Below are positions 1 to 6,052 of a DNA stretch of 7,542 nt, in pieces. The notes below the pieces were generated by a model. The model ran no database searches. It saw nothing but the letters and a program-made list of their open reading frames with translations, and was not told where the DNA came from. A program made the position numbers and the translations under genes. Source of the DNA: Clostridiales bacterium (GTDB lineage: Bacteria > Bacillota > Clostridia > Oscillospirales > Oscillospiraceae). Position 1 is the stretch's first letter; each line of letters begins with the position of its first letter. Location: positions 1 through 7,542 of the forward strand of contig JAQXNP010000167.1 in NCBI GenBank assembly GCA_029098065.1, given 5' to 3'.

Positions 1-385
1 AGGTGAATTGGCGGTCCACGCCACCAGCACAGGCAAACTGCTGCTGGCCTATCTCCCTCCCCAGGAGGCCCGGCGCCGGATGGACCAGTGCCGGATGGAG
101 CGTTATACCGCCTACACCATCACCGACCGGGAAGTTCTCAAACGGGAGGTAGCGGAGGCCGCCAGCCGCGGCTACGCCCGGGATGAGCGGGAGTATCTGG
201 ACGACACCACCTGTCTCTCCTTCCCCATCCTGAACCAGAAGAAAAAACTGCTGGCCATCCTCAGCGTCACCTCCGACTACTGGCACATGAAGGAGGTCTC
301 CGACGCGGTGATCCGGGAGGGACTCCAGCGCAGCAAGCTCATCGCCATGGATCTCTCCGGCGGGACGCCGGTGCCGTCTTTTTGA
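1..385 (+). CDS. IclR-family transcriptional regulator, C-terminal part (5' end outside window)
   Basis: This is the effector-binding half of an IclR-type DNA-binding regulator, a cytoplasmic dimer whose C-terminal GAF-like domain binds a small metabolite. The open frame runs in from the window edge (codons from base 2) and stops at TGA 383-385, so the N-terminal winged helix is not visible. Family hallmarks seen in order are HATSTGKLLLAYLP (the usual HAT-x-x-GKA-LLA-x-LP block), the segment YTAYTITDREVLKREV, the RGYARDEREYLDD block, and LSFPILNQKKKLLAILSVTS, matching the conserved 'a-P-v-f-d-...-a-l-S-v' strand pair. The end of the protein (about 25 residues after this) is the usual short helix and tail. 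The ligand and target genes cannot be told from this fragment; the regulated genes probably lie upstream of the window. A hairpin terminator follows about 45 bp downstream. Confidence 0.88.
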   Translation, partial: GELAVHATSTGKLLLAYLPPQEARRRMDQCRMERYTAYTITDREVLKREVAEAASRGYARDEREYLDDTTCLSFPILNQKKKLLAILSVTSDYWHMKEVSDAVIREGLQRSKLIAMDLSGGTPVPSF

Positions 386-430
386 ACCGCCGCACAGAAC
401 GCTCTCCTGCAGAAATAATTTTAAAAGGAA

Positions 431-466
431 AGAGGCGTCATCCATATCGGATGGCGCCTCTTTTTT
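431..466 (+). terminator. Rho-independent terminator after the IclR-family gene (probably bidirectional)
   Basis: Arms 431-443 and 449-461 pair over 13 bp with a single G-T wobble around a 5-nt loop (atatc), and are followed by a T run at 461-466. This ends the IclR-family transcript. On the other strand the hairpin is followed by a T-rich stretch (ttccttttaaaatt), so it can also stop transcription coming from the MerR remnant. Confidence 0.9.
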
Positions 467-487
467 CGAATCCGGCACAGTCAATTG

Positions 488-795
488 TCATCCGATATCC
501 GGAAGCCTGTGCAGAAAATGCGGGACGGCACGGTACTGTTCCAGGATCTCCTCCTCCGCCATATCCCGGGGAACCGCGGTGGATCCCGCCTGTCTCGCTG
601 TCTCATAATACCACTGCTTGAATTTCAAAATATCCAGCGTCTGACCTGGAGCCACACATAGTCGTTTTTCCGGAATATCCGCGCCCCGCCGGGAGATCGT
701 TCCACGAAGGGCAAAAGTCCCTCTTTGTCATAGTAGCGGAGCGTGGAAGCGGGAACTCCCAGCAGTTTCGCCATCTCTCCCACCGTATAGGTCAC
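488..795 (-). pseudogene. MerR-family regulator remnant with internal deletion and frameshift
   Basis: The N-terminal part, read from GTG at 795-793, gives about 50 residues with a textbook MerR helix-turn-helix: YTVGEMAKLLGVPASTLRYYDKEGLLPF, then ERSPGGARIF and a wing ending NDYVWLQ. In this frame it then runs into TGA at 625-627. In another frame, from 643 down to a TGA at 490-488, 51 residues follow (QTLDILKFKQWYYETA..., ending HRLPDIG) that look like the C-terminal tail of the same MerR subgroup, where the dimerisation helix leads into a K-x-x-W-Y-Y-E-T-A motif. The roughly 50 residues normally between (dimerisation helix) are absent, so the gene appears to have an internal deletion near 643-651 that also changed the frame. 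GTG is preferred to the upstream ATG at 813-811 because AGGAG (808-804) sits 8 nt before it. The gene is divergent from, and was probably the activator of, the reductase operon at 930. The deletion size is inference from family memory. Confidence 0.72.
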
Positions 796-830
796 GCCGG
801 CATCTCCTCTCAAAAAATTTCAATTTACTC

Positions 831-861
831 TTGACTGAAAGACGGGTTTAACCTGTATCAT
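831..861 (+). promoter_or_regulatory. MerR-type promoter with 19-bp spacer for the reductase operon
   Basis: A -35 hexamer TTGACT (831-836) and a -10 hexamer TATCAT (856-861) are separated by 19 bp. MerR regulators activate promoters with overlong 19-20 bp spacers by twisting the DNA. An imperfect dyad lies in the spacer: acgggtttaacctgt (842-856), with GGTT-t-AACC at its centre and 6 of 7 arm positions paired. The divergent MerR remnant starts just 36 bp away, the usual arrangement for autoregulation. Confidence 0.7.
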
Positions 862-929
862 CTATTCGCGTAAAAACATGATAAAGCGCAAAGCGGAAGC
901 CGTCAACCTGTTTTTCAAAGGAGAATATC

Positions 930-1469
930 ATGAGCAAGAAAGTTTTGATCCTGTCCGGCAGCCCCCGCAGGGGCGGAAACTCCGATCTGCTGTGTGATGA
1001 GTTCCTCCGCGGGGCCCGGGAAAGCGGACATCAGGCGGTAAAGATCTTCCTGCGGGACAAAACGGTCGCCCCCTGCAGCGCCTGCTATTTCTGCACCAGA
1101 AACGGCGGGAACTGCGCCATTCAGGATGACATGGCAGAAATTCTGGACAACATGCAGGCGGCCGATGTGATCGTCATGGCCAGCCCGGTCTACTTCTACT
1201 CCATTGACGCCCAGATGAAGGCGGTCATTGACCGCTGCGTGGCCCGTTGGACAAATATCCCGGGCAAGGAATTCTACTATATCATGACCGCCGCCGAAGA
1301 CAGCGAGACTGTGATGGACTGCACTCTGGCCTGCTTCCAGGGCTTCGCGGCCTGTCTGGACGCCTCCAGGGAAATGGGCGTGCTTCAGGCCAAAGGGGTC
1401 TATGAGGCAGGAGCGGTCCGTTCCACCCGATATATGAAAGACGCCTATGAAATGGGCAGACGGATCTGA
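930..1469 (+). CDS. NAD(P)H-dependent FMN reductase / iron-sulfur flavoprotein-like
   Basis: A 179-residue cytoplasmic flavodoxin-fold reductase that would transfer electrons from NAD(P)H through FMN to an unknown acceptor such as a quinone or electrophile. The FMN phosphate-binding loop is GSPRRGGNSD (residues 10-19), directly after the first beta strand KVLILS; the second FMN-contacting segment is ASPVYFYSIDAQMKAVIDR (84-102). Between them lie four closely spaced cysteines, C49, C52, C55 and C62 (C-x2-C-x2-C-x6-C), matching the compact cluster-binding motif of archaeal/clostridial iron-sulfur flavoproteins, so a [4Fe-4S] cluster is plausible. ATG at 930 has AAAGGAG (917-923) 6 nt upstream. 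It is first in a two-gene operon: its stop TGA overlaps the ribosome binding site of the aldo/keto reductase. Expression is probably from the MerR-type promoter at 831-861. Fold and family are secure; the substrate is unknown. Confidence 0.9.
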   Translation: MSKKVLILSGSPRRGGNSDLLCDEFLRGARESGHQAVKIFLRDKTVAPCSACYFCTRNGGNCAIQDDMAEILDNMQAADVIVMASPVYFYSIDAQMKAVIDRCVARWTNIPGKEFYYIMTAAEDSETVMDCTLACFQGFAACLDASREMGVLQAKGVYEAGAVRSTRYMKDAYEMGRRI

Positions 1470-1480
1470 GGAGAGAATGA

Positions 1481-2356
1481 ATGGAATATGTCACGCTGAA
1501 TAATGGGGTCAAAATGCCCCAGCTGGGTTATGGCGTCTATCAGGTCACCCGGGAGGAACGCGAGCGGTGTGTCCTGGACGCGCTGGCCGTGGGCTACCGC
1601 TCCATCGACACAGCCCAAAGCTATTTCAATGAAGAACAGGTGGGAAGCGCCATCCGGAAATCGGATGTCCCCCGGGAGGAGATTTTCCTCACCACCAAGG
1701 TCTGGATCGAGCACTACGGCTATGAAAACGCCAGACGCTCGGTGCTGGAATCCATGGAAAAACTCCAGACGGACTATTTGAACCTGGTTCTGCTCCACCA
1801 GCCCTTCGGGGACTATTACGGTGCGTACCGCGCTCTGGAAGATCTGTACAGAGAAGGAAAGCTCCGGGCCATCGGCATTTCCAACTTTTATCCTGACCGC
1901 CTGGTGGATCTGTCCTCCTTCTGCCGTGTCAGGCCCATGGTCAACCAGGTAGAGGTCCACCCTCTCAACCAGCAGGCGGAGGCAAAACAATGGATGGACA
2001 AATACGGTGTGCAGATGGAAGCGTGGGCCCCCTTCGGAGAGGGCCGGGGCGGCCTGTTTGAAAACCCCATTCTGACCGCGGTCGGAAAAAAGTACTGAAA
2101 GACCGCGGCTCAGGTCATACTTCGGTGGCGCCTCCAGCGGGGCGTGGTGGTTATCCCCAAATCCCCCCATCGGGAACGGATGGAAGAGAACTTCCAGGTG
2201 TTTGACTTTGCCCTGTCCGGCGAGGATATGGCCGCCGTCTCCAGCCTGGACAGAGCGGAGAGCGTCTTCTTCTCCCACCGGGACCCCGCCATGGTAGAGT
2301 GGTTTGTCACGATGGCGGAGGAACGCAGGCAGCGCCGCCGGGGCGCCGGGGAATAA
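1481..2356 (+). pseudogene. Aldo/keto reductase interrupted by in-frame TGA (2096-2098)
   Basis: Codons 1-205 encode most of an NADPH-dependent aldo/keto reductase TIM barrel, with the full catalytic tetrad D43 (SIDTAQSY), Y48, K73 (LTTKVW) and H106 (LLHQP), plus GISNF and NQVEVHP. Reading stops at TGA 2096-2098 within GKKY-stop-KTAAQV. Without any frame change the next codons continue the family exactly: [10 protein letters not shown], then [13 protein letters not shown] (the K/S/R/N residues that grip the NADPH 2'-phosphate), ending at TAA 2354-2356. With the stop read through, the protein would be 291 residues, the normal length. The position is a near-invariant glycine, so a single GGA-to-TGA change explains it. 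The 205-residue product would lack the last barrel strands and the cofactor site, so it is probably inactive. ATG 1481 has AGGAG (1469-1473) 7 nt upstream; the gene follows the FMN reductase by 11 bp. Confidence 0.88.
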
Positions 2357-2359
2357 AAA

Positions 2360-2379
2360 CCGGCAAAGCCGGCGCTTTT
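2360..2379 (+). terminator. Small hairpin just after the aldo/keto reductase frame
   Basis: CCGGC (2360-2364) and GCCGG (2368-2372) form a 5-bp stem with an AAA loop, followed by cgctttt. It begins 4 bp after the TAA. The stem is short and the T run brief, so it is a weak terminator at best; the hairpin at 2396-2433 is the main stop signal. Confidence 0.4.
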
Positions 2380-2395
2380 CCCATTCAGACATAAA

Positions 2396-2433
2396 AAAAC
2401 GGCGTGATATGCTTTCACATATCACGCCGTTTT
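2396..2433. terminator. Bidirectional terminator between converging aldo/keto reductase and clpB
   Basis: AAAACGGCGTGATATG (2396-2411) pairs perfectly over 16 bp with 2418-2433 around a 6-nt loop (ctttca). Because one arm begins with an A run (extended back to 2393) and the other ends in TTTT, it presents a T tract on both strands. It can therefore terminate the + operon ending at 2356 and the - strand clpB transcript ending at 2460. Confidence 0.9.
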
Positions 2434-2459
2434 CGCTGTATTTCGAACTGAACCCGCCC

Positions 2460-5087
2460 TTACTCCACGATATCCCCGTGGAGCACCTCCTTGTTGGAGA
2501 GCTTCAGTTCCCCATCGGCCTCATCCAGGGTCAGGGTCTCTCCGGGGGCCACCGAACCGGCGATGATGGCCCGGCTGATGAGGGTCTCCACCGTATGCTG
2601 GAGATACCGGCGGAGGGGCCGGGCCCCGTACAGGGGATCATAGGCGTTCTCGATGACAAAGTCCTTGGCCGCCGGGGTCAGCACGCAGGTGAGCTGCCGG
2701 TCGGCCAGCCGCTCATTGAGGCTCTTCAGCATCAGATCCACGATATGGCCCACGTTTTCCTTGGTCAGCGGCTTGTAGAAGACGATCTCATCCAGCCGGT
2801 TCAGGAACTCGGGCCGGAAGGACTGCTTGAGCAGGGCGTTGACCTTGGCCTTGGCCTCTTCGGTGATGCTGCCGTCCGCGTCGATGCCGTCCAACAGATA
2901 CTGACTGCCCAGGTTGGAGGTCAGGATGATGACGGTGTTCTTGAAGTCCACCGTCCGGCCCTGGCCGTCGGTGATGCGGCCGTCGTCCAGCACCTGCAGG
3001 AGCACATTGAACACGTCGGGGTGGGCCTTCTCCACCTCGTCGAAGAGGATGACGGAGTAGGGCTGGCGGCGCACCGCCTCGGTGAGCTGGCCGCCCTCCT
3101 CATAGCCCACATATCCCGGGGGCGCGCCGATGAGCCGGGAGACGGAGTACTTCTCCATATACTCCGACATGTCGATGCGCACCAGATTCTTCTCCGAGTC
3201 AAACAGGGTGGCGGCCAGGGTCTTGGCCAGTTCCGTCTTGCCCACGCCGGTGGGACCCAGGAAGAGGAAGGAGCCGATGGGGCGGTCGGGGTCGGCGATG
3301 CCCGCCCGGCTTCTCAGGATGGACTCGGACACCAGGCGCACCGCCTCGTCCTGGCCCACCACCCGCTCATGGAGGATATCCTCCAGATGGAGGAGCTTTT
3401 CCCGCTCCCCCTCCATGAGCCGGGACACCGGGATGCCGGTCCAGCGCTCCACCACTTTCGCCACCTCTTCCTCGGTGACCTTGTCCCGCAGGAGGCTGCG
3501 CTCCTTGCTCTGGTTGGCGATGCCCTCCTCGATCTCCAGCTGCTTCTTCAGCTCGGGGATGCGGCCGTACTGGAGCTCGGCGGCCTTGTTCAGATCATAT
3601 TCCCGCTGGGCCTTGGCCAGCTCGCCGTTGGCCGCCTCCAGGTCCTCCCGGAGCTTCTGGATCTTGCCGATGGCGTTCTTTTCGTTGTCCCACTGGGCCT
3701 TCTTGGCGTTGAACTCCTCCCGGAGGTCGCTCAGTTCCTTTCGGATGTCCGCCAGATGCTCCTGGGAAATTGGATCAGTCTCCTTGACCAGAGCGGCCTC
3801 CTCGATCTCCAGCTGGGTCATCTTGCCCTGGAGCACATCCAGCTCGGTGGGCATGGAGTCGATCTCCGTCCGCACGGTGGCACAGGCCTCATCGATGAGG
3901 TCAATGGCCTTATCGGGCAGGAACCGGTCGGTGATATAGCGGTTGGACAGCGTGGCCGCCGCGATAATGGCCCCGTCGGTGATCTTGACCCCGTGGAACA
4001 CCTGGTAGCGCTCCTTCAGGCCCCGGAGGATGGCCACCGCATCCTCCACCGAGGGCTCCCGCACCATGACGGGCTGGAACCGCCGCTCCAGGGCGGCGTC
4101 CTTTTCGATATACTGCCGGTACTCGTTGAGGGTGGTGGCGCCGATGCAGTGGAGCTCGCCCCGGGCCAGCATGGGCTTCAGGAGGTTGCCCGCGTCCATG
4201 CTCCCCTCGGTCTTGCCCGCCCCCACGATGGTGTGGAGCTCATCGATAAAGAGGATGATCCGCCCCTCCGACTTTTTCACCTCGTTGAGGACGGCTTTCA
4301 GCCGCTCCTCGAACTCGCCCCGGTATTTGGCGCCGGCGATGAGGGCGCCCATGTCCAGGTTGAAGATGGTCTTGTCCTTCAGGGAACCGGGCACGTCCCC
4401 CTTGACGATCCGCTGGGCCAGCCCCTCGGCGATGGCGGTTTTGCCCACGCCGGGCTCGCCGATGAGCACCGGGTTGTTCTTACTCTTCCGGGACAAAATC
4501 CGCACCACGTTGCGGATCTCCTCATCCCGGCCGATGACCGGGTCCAGTTTGTTCTGCCGGGCCATCTCCACCAGATCGGTGCCGTATTTCTTCAGCGCGT
4601 CGTAGGTCTCCTCCGGGTTGTCCGAGGTCACACGCTGGTTGCCCCGGACGGCGGTCAGGGCCTGGAGCACCCGCTCTTCAGTGACATTATAGGTCTTGTA
4701 AAGCTCGGCCATACTCCGGTCGGCGGTCCTGATGAGGGCCAGCAGCAGATGCTCCACCGAGACATATTCGTCCTTCATCTGACGGGCGGTGTCCTCAGCG
4801 GTGTTCAACGCCCGGTCCACCCCCTGGGAGACATAGATCTTCCCCGCCTCACGGCCCGGGCCGGAGACCTTGGGGAGCTTCTCCACCTCCGCGCGGACGG
4901 CGGCCTGAAAACTGGGGACGGTGAGTCCCATGCTGTTCAAAAGCTGGGGCACCAGCCCGCCCTCGGCGTTGAGCAGGGCGTCCAGCAGGTGGCACTGTTC
5001 AATCTGCTGGTTTCCGTACTCGGTGGCCAGCGACTGGGCGGCCTGAATGGCCTCCAGGGATTTCTGGGTATAAATTTGTGCGTTCAT
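2460..5087 (-). CDS. clpB: ATP-dependent chaperone/disaggregase ClpB
   Basis: An 875-residue Hsp100 ring ATPase that pulls polypeptides out of aggregates together with DnaK/DnaJ/GrpE and small heat-shock proteins. Domains in order: N-terminal Clp repeat domain (about 1-145); NBD1 with Walker A GEPGVGKT (210-217), pore loop KYRG (Y255), Walker [10 protein letters not shown] (277-285) and arginine fingers R335/R336; the coiled-coil middle domain (about 405-530), which distinguishes ClpB from ClpA and ClpE and docks DnaK; NBD2 with Walker A GPTGVGKT (611-618), pore loop GYVG (Y659), Walker [13 protein letters not shown] (679-690), sensor-1 N725 and sensor-2 GAR (821-823). No ClpP-docking IGF/IGL loop was noticed, consistent with a disaggregase. 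Start ATG 5087-5085 gives the family's [13 protein letters not shown] opening; the AGAGG upstream is somewhat far (about 12 nt). No clear promoter lies in the 196 bp before it, so it is probably transcribed with hsp20. Confidence 0.97.
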   Translation of the reverse strand: MNAQIYTQKSLEAIQAAQSLATEYGNQQIEQCHLLDALLNAEGGLVPQLLNSMGLTVPSFQAAVRAEVEKLPKVSGPGREAGKIYVSQGVDRALNTAEDTARQMKDEYVSVEHLLLALIRTADRSMAELYKTYNVTEERVLQALTAVRGNQRVTSDNPEETYDALKKYGTDLVEMARQNKLDPVIGRDEEIRNVVRILSRKSKNNPVLIGEPGVGKTAIAEGLAQRIVKGDVPGSLKDKTIFNLDMGALIAGAKYRGEFEERLKAVLNEVKKSEGRIILFIDELHTIVGAGKTEGSMDAGNLLKPMLARGELHCIGATTLNEYRQYIEKDAALERRFQPVMVREPSVEDAVAILRGLKERYQVFHGVKITDGAIIAAATLSNRYITDRFLPDKAIDLIDEACATVRTEIDSMPTELDVLQGKMTQLEIEEAALVKETDPISQEHLADIRKELSDLREEFNAKKAQWDNEKNAIGKIQKLREDLEAANGELAKAQREYDLNKAAELQYGRIPELKKQLEIEEGIANQSKERSLLRDKVTEEEVAKVVERWTGIPVSRLMEGEREKLLHLEDILHERVVGQDEAVRLVSESILRSRAGIADPDRPIGSFLFLGPTGVGKTELAKTLAATLFDSEKNLVRIDMSEYMEKYSVSRLIGAPPGYVGYEEGGQLTEAVRRQPYSVILFDEVEKAHPDVFNVLLQVLDDGRITDGQGRTVDFKNTVIILTSNLGSQYLLDGIDADGSITEEAKAKVNALLKQSFRPEFLNRLDEIVFYKPLTKENVGHIVDLMLKSLNERLADRQLTCVLTPAAKDFVIENAYDPLYGARPLRRYLQHTVETLISRAIIAGSVAPGETLTLDEADGELKLSNKEVLHGDIVE

Positions 5088-5136
5088 GAGGTTTCACATC
5101 CTCTCTCAGTTTTTCTCCGCCCCCTGTCAGAGGTCG

Positions 5137-5169
5137 GAACCGCTTTTCCCTCTTCAGGAAAAGCGCTTC
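5137..5169 (-). other. Hairpin in the hsp20-clpB intergenic RNA
   Basis: Arms 5141-5149 and 5157-5165 pair perfectly over 9 bp around a 7-nt loop; past one mismatch (5140/5166) three more pairs extend it to 5137-5169. No T run follows on either strand, so it is not a standard terminator. It lies about 50 nt upstream of the clpB start and may protect or process the clpB part of the message. The ribosome binding site is outside the stem. Confidence 0.5.
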
Positions 5170-5240
5170 TGGACTTTGAAAAAGAAATGCTCCGGACGCC
5201 CCCGCGGATCTTCCAGCCGGCGTCACTGGGCGCGGAGAGC

Positions 5241-5272
5241 AAAGAGAAGCCGGTCAGCGAGGGCTGACCGGC
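5241..5272 (-). terminator. Hairpin terminator (possibly partial) after hsp20
   Basis: GCCGGTCAGC (5249-5258) pairs perfectly over 10 bp with GCTGACCGGC (5263-5272) around a 4-nt loop. On the - strand it begins 12 bp after the hsp20 stop and is followed by TTCTCTTT (5248-5241), an interrupted U tract. As no clpB promoter is visible downstream, it may be leaky and set a higher level of small heat-shock protein than of ClpB. That last point is inference. Confidence 0.7.
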
Positions 5273-5283
5273 CTCGTCTCTCC

Positions 5284-5712
5284 TTACTGGATGGCAATTC
5301 TGTGGGTCTCAGGCTCGGCGGGCTTGAACTTGGGCAGAGTCAGAGACAGCACGCCATTGTTATAGGCGGCGGTGATCCCCCGCTCGTCGATGCCGGTCAC
5401 ATCAAAGCTCCGGGCGAAGGAGCCGTAGCGGCGCTCCCTCCGGATGTAGGAACCATCGGAACCCTTCTGATCGCTGCTCTCATTGTGGGTGGCGGTGATG
5501 GTCAGGATACCGTCCTTCAGATCGATTCTGATGTCCTCCTTGTTGAAGCCGGGCAGCTCGGCCTCCAGCAGATAGCTGTCGCCGGTGTCCCGGATGTCAG
5601 TACGGAAGGCGGGCAGGTCAGCGTTGTTCTTGCGGAAGAAGTCCCGGGCGAAGTTATCAAAGGTGTCAAACACGTTGTTGTCATTGCGGTCGAAGGGAAG
5701 CATACCAAACAT
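5284..5712 (-). CDS. Small heat-shock protein, Hsp20/alpha-crystallin family
   Basis: A 142-residue ATP-independent holdase that forms cytoplasmic oligomers and binds unfolding proteins so that ClpB/DnaK can refold them. The short N-terminal arm (1-34, rich in Phe, Asp and Asn) precedes the alpha-crystallin beta-sandwich (about 35-130), with the YLLEAELPGFNKEDIRIDL block (48-66), and the conserved A-x-x-x-N-G-V-L signature in ITAAYNNGVLSLTLPK (113-128). The C-terminal tail holds the I-x-I anchor (I139-A140-I141) that links dimers into oligomers. ATG 5712-5710 is chosen over the ATG at 5703 because AAAGGAG (5727-5721) lies 8 nt upstream. It is followed by clpB on the same strand. A perfect CIRCE operator lies about 210 bp upstream, suggesting HrcA control. 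Comparable proteins are called Hsp18 or IbpA; no specific symbol is justified. Confidence 0.95.
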   Translation of the reverse strand: MFGMLPFDRNDNNVFDTFDNFARDFFRKNNADLPAFRTDIRDTGDSYLLEAELPGFNKEDIRIDLKDGILTITATHNESSDQKGSDGSYIRRERRYGSFARSFDVTGIDERGITAAYNNGVLSLTLPKFKPAEPETHRIAIQ

Positions 5713-5775
5713 AAGAATTACTCCTTTTTCATGTTGATTTTGAGGTTCAGATTTAGCACTTTCAGTTCTCTTCTG

Positions 5776-5867
5776 CTAAGATTTCCTGGATTCCATTGGA
5801 ACCATCCTCTCCTGGAGACCGGTCTCTCTGAGGCTTCCGATCTCATCTCCTGTTTTCTGAATCTTAG
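5776..5867 (-). other. Potentially structured 5' leader of hsp20
   Basis: CTAAGATT (5776-5783) and its exact inverse AATCTTAG (5860-5867) can close a long-range stem. Inside are two further elements: GGATTCC with GGAA and TCC (5788-5807; 7 pairs with a 3-nt bulge) and the 12-bp palindrome GAGACCGGTCTC (5815-5826), flanked by CCTC (5806-5809) and GAGG (5830-5833). If transcription begins near CIRCE, all of this is in the hsp20 leader. No folding energy was computed, and the elements may be chance. Confidence 0.35.
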
Positions 5868-5889
5868 TATAATCAATGGCTGTGAACAA

Positions 5890-5919
5890 ATATACCGCAA
5901 ATTATGTCCAAACTGTAAA
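5890..5919 (-). promoter_or_regulatory. Possible hsp20 promoter next to CIRCE
   Basis: On the - strand TTTACA (5919-5914) and GTATAT (5895-5890) are 18 bp apart. The match is moderate, and the site lies directly downstream of the CIRCE element, which would place bound HrcA against the -35. An alternative is a -10 TATTAT or TATATG inside the CIRCE loop, but no good -35 accompanies it. Confidence 0.35.
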
Positions 5920-5921
5920 CA

Positions 5922-5948
5922 TTAGCACTCCATATAATAGAGTGCTAA
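5922..5948. promoter_or_regulatory. CIRCE operator (HrcA binding site)
   Basis: TTAGCACTC (5922-5930), nine bases, then GAGTGCTAA (5940-5948): an exact match to the CIRCE consensus TTAGCACTC-N9-GAGTGCTAA, with one extra A/T pair outside. HrcA represses class I heat-shock genes through this element. The spacer holds TATAAT on + (5933-5938) and TATTAT on -. As the site is palindromic, direction is ambiguous. The hsp20-clpB pair on - is the expected target; the MATE gene on + has a separate promoter 30 bp further on. Confidence 0.95.
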
Positions 5949-5978
5949 TTCCTTCTTGCGCCATCTCCAAAGGTCCGG

Positions 5979-6007
5979 TTGACCTGCCCCCCGGAATCCG
6001 CTATAAT
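5979..6007 (+). promoter_or_regulatory. Sigma-A promoter of the MATE gene
   Basis: TTGACC (5979-5984), a 17-bp spacer and a perfect TATAAT (6002-6007). Transcription would begin near 6014, leaving a leader of about 40 nt before the TTG start at 6053. A perfect 5-bp inverted repeat AGGTC-N5-GACCT (5971-5985) overlaps the -35 and could be a repressor site. Confidence 0.82.
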
Positions 6008-6052
6008 AAAACATCGTGCGAATCAAGTCGATTTTCAAGGGAGAGGGTTTTC

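Noticed and set aside
382..621. A 79-codon open frame on + after the IclR-family gene
   Set aside because: It runs through the terminator hairpin and opposite the MerR remnant, with no domain and no ribosome binding site.
383..2098. Alternative genetic code with TGA read as glycine
   Set aside because: TGA ends the IclR-family gene (383-385) and the FMN reductase (1467-1469) at sensible places, followed by a terminator and a ribosome binding site respectively, so TGA is a normal stop.
2096..2140. Selenocysteine insertion at the TGA, with a SECIS element downstream
   Set aside because: The only nearby stem is GACC/GGTC (4 bp, 8-nt loop), too weak for a bacterial SECIS, and the family has glycine here, not cysteine.
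1445..2425. A 326-codon open frame on - opposite the aldo/keto reductase
   Set aside because: No domain or start signal; it begins within the bidirectional terminator and covers a strand whose + reading is a clear enzyme.
2304..5267. A 987-codon open frame on + running opposite the whole of clpB
   Set aside because: It is antisense to an unmistakable ClpB, has a composition biased to Leu, Gly, His and Asp typical of GC-rich mirror frames, no ribosome binding site, and begins inside the aldo/keto reductase tail.
5718..5900. A 60-codon open frame on - upstream of hsp20
   Set aside because: No recognisable domain, a poor start context, and it lies in the region of palindromes and regulatory signals.
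5971..5990. CtsR operator near the MATE promoter or upstream of hsp20
   Set aside because: Only one GGTCAA-like half (reverse of TTGACC) is present; the heptad direct repeat GGTCAAA-N3-GGTCAAA is absent.
5876..6052. Upstream extension of the MATE frame by 59 codons
   Set aside because: It covers the CIRCE element and the MATE promoter, so it would not be transcribed; the family N-terminus begins at TTG 6053.
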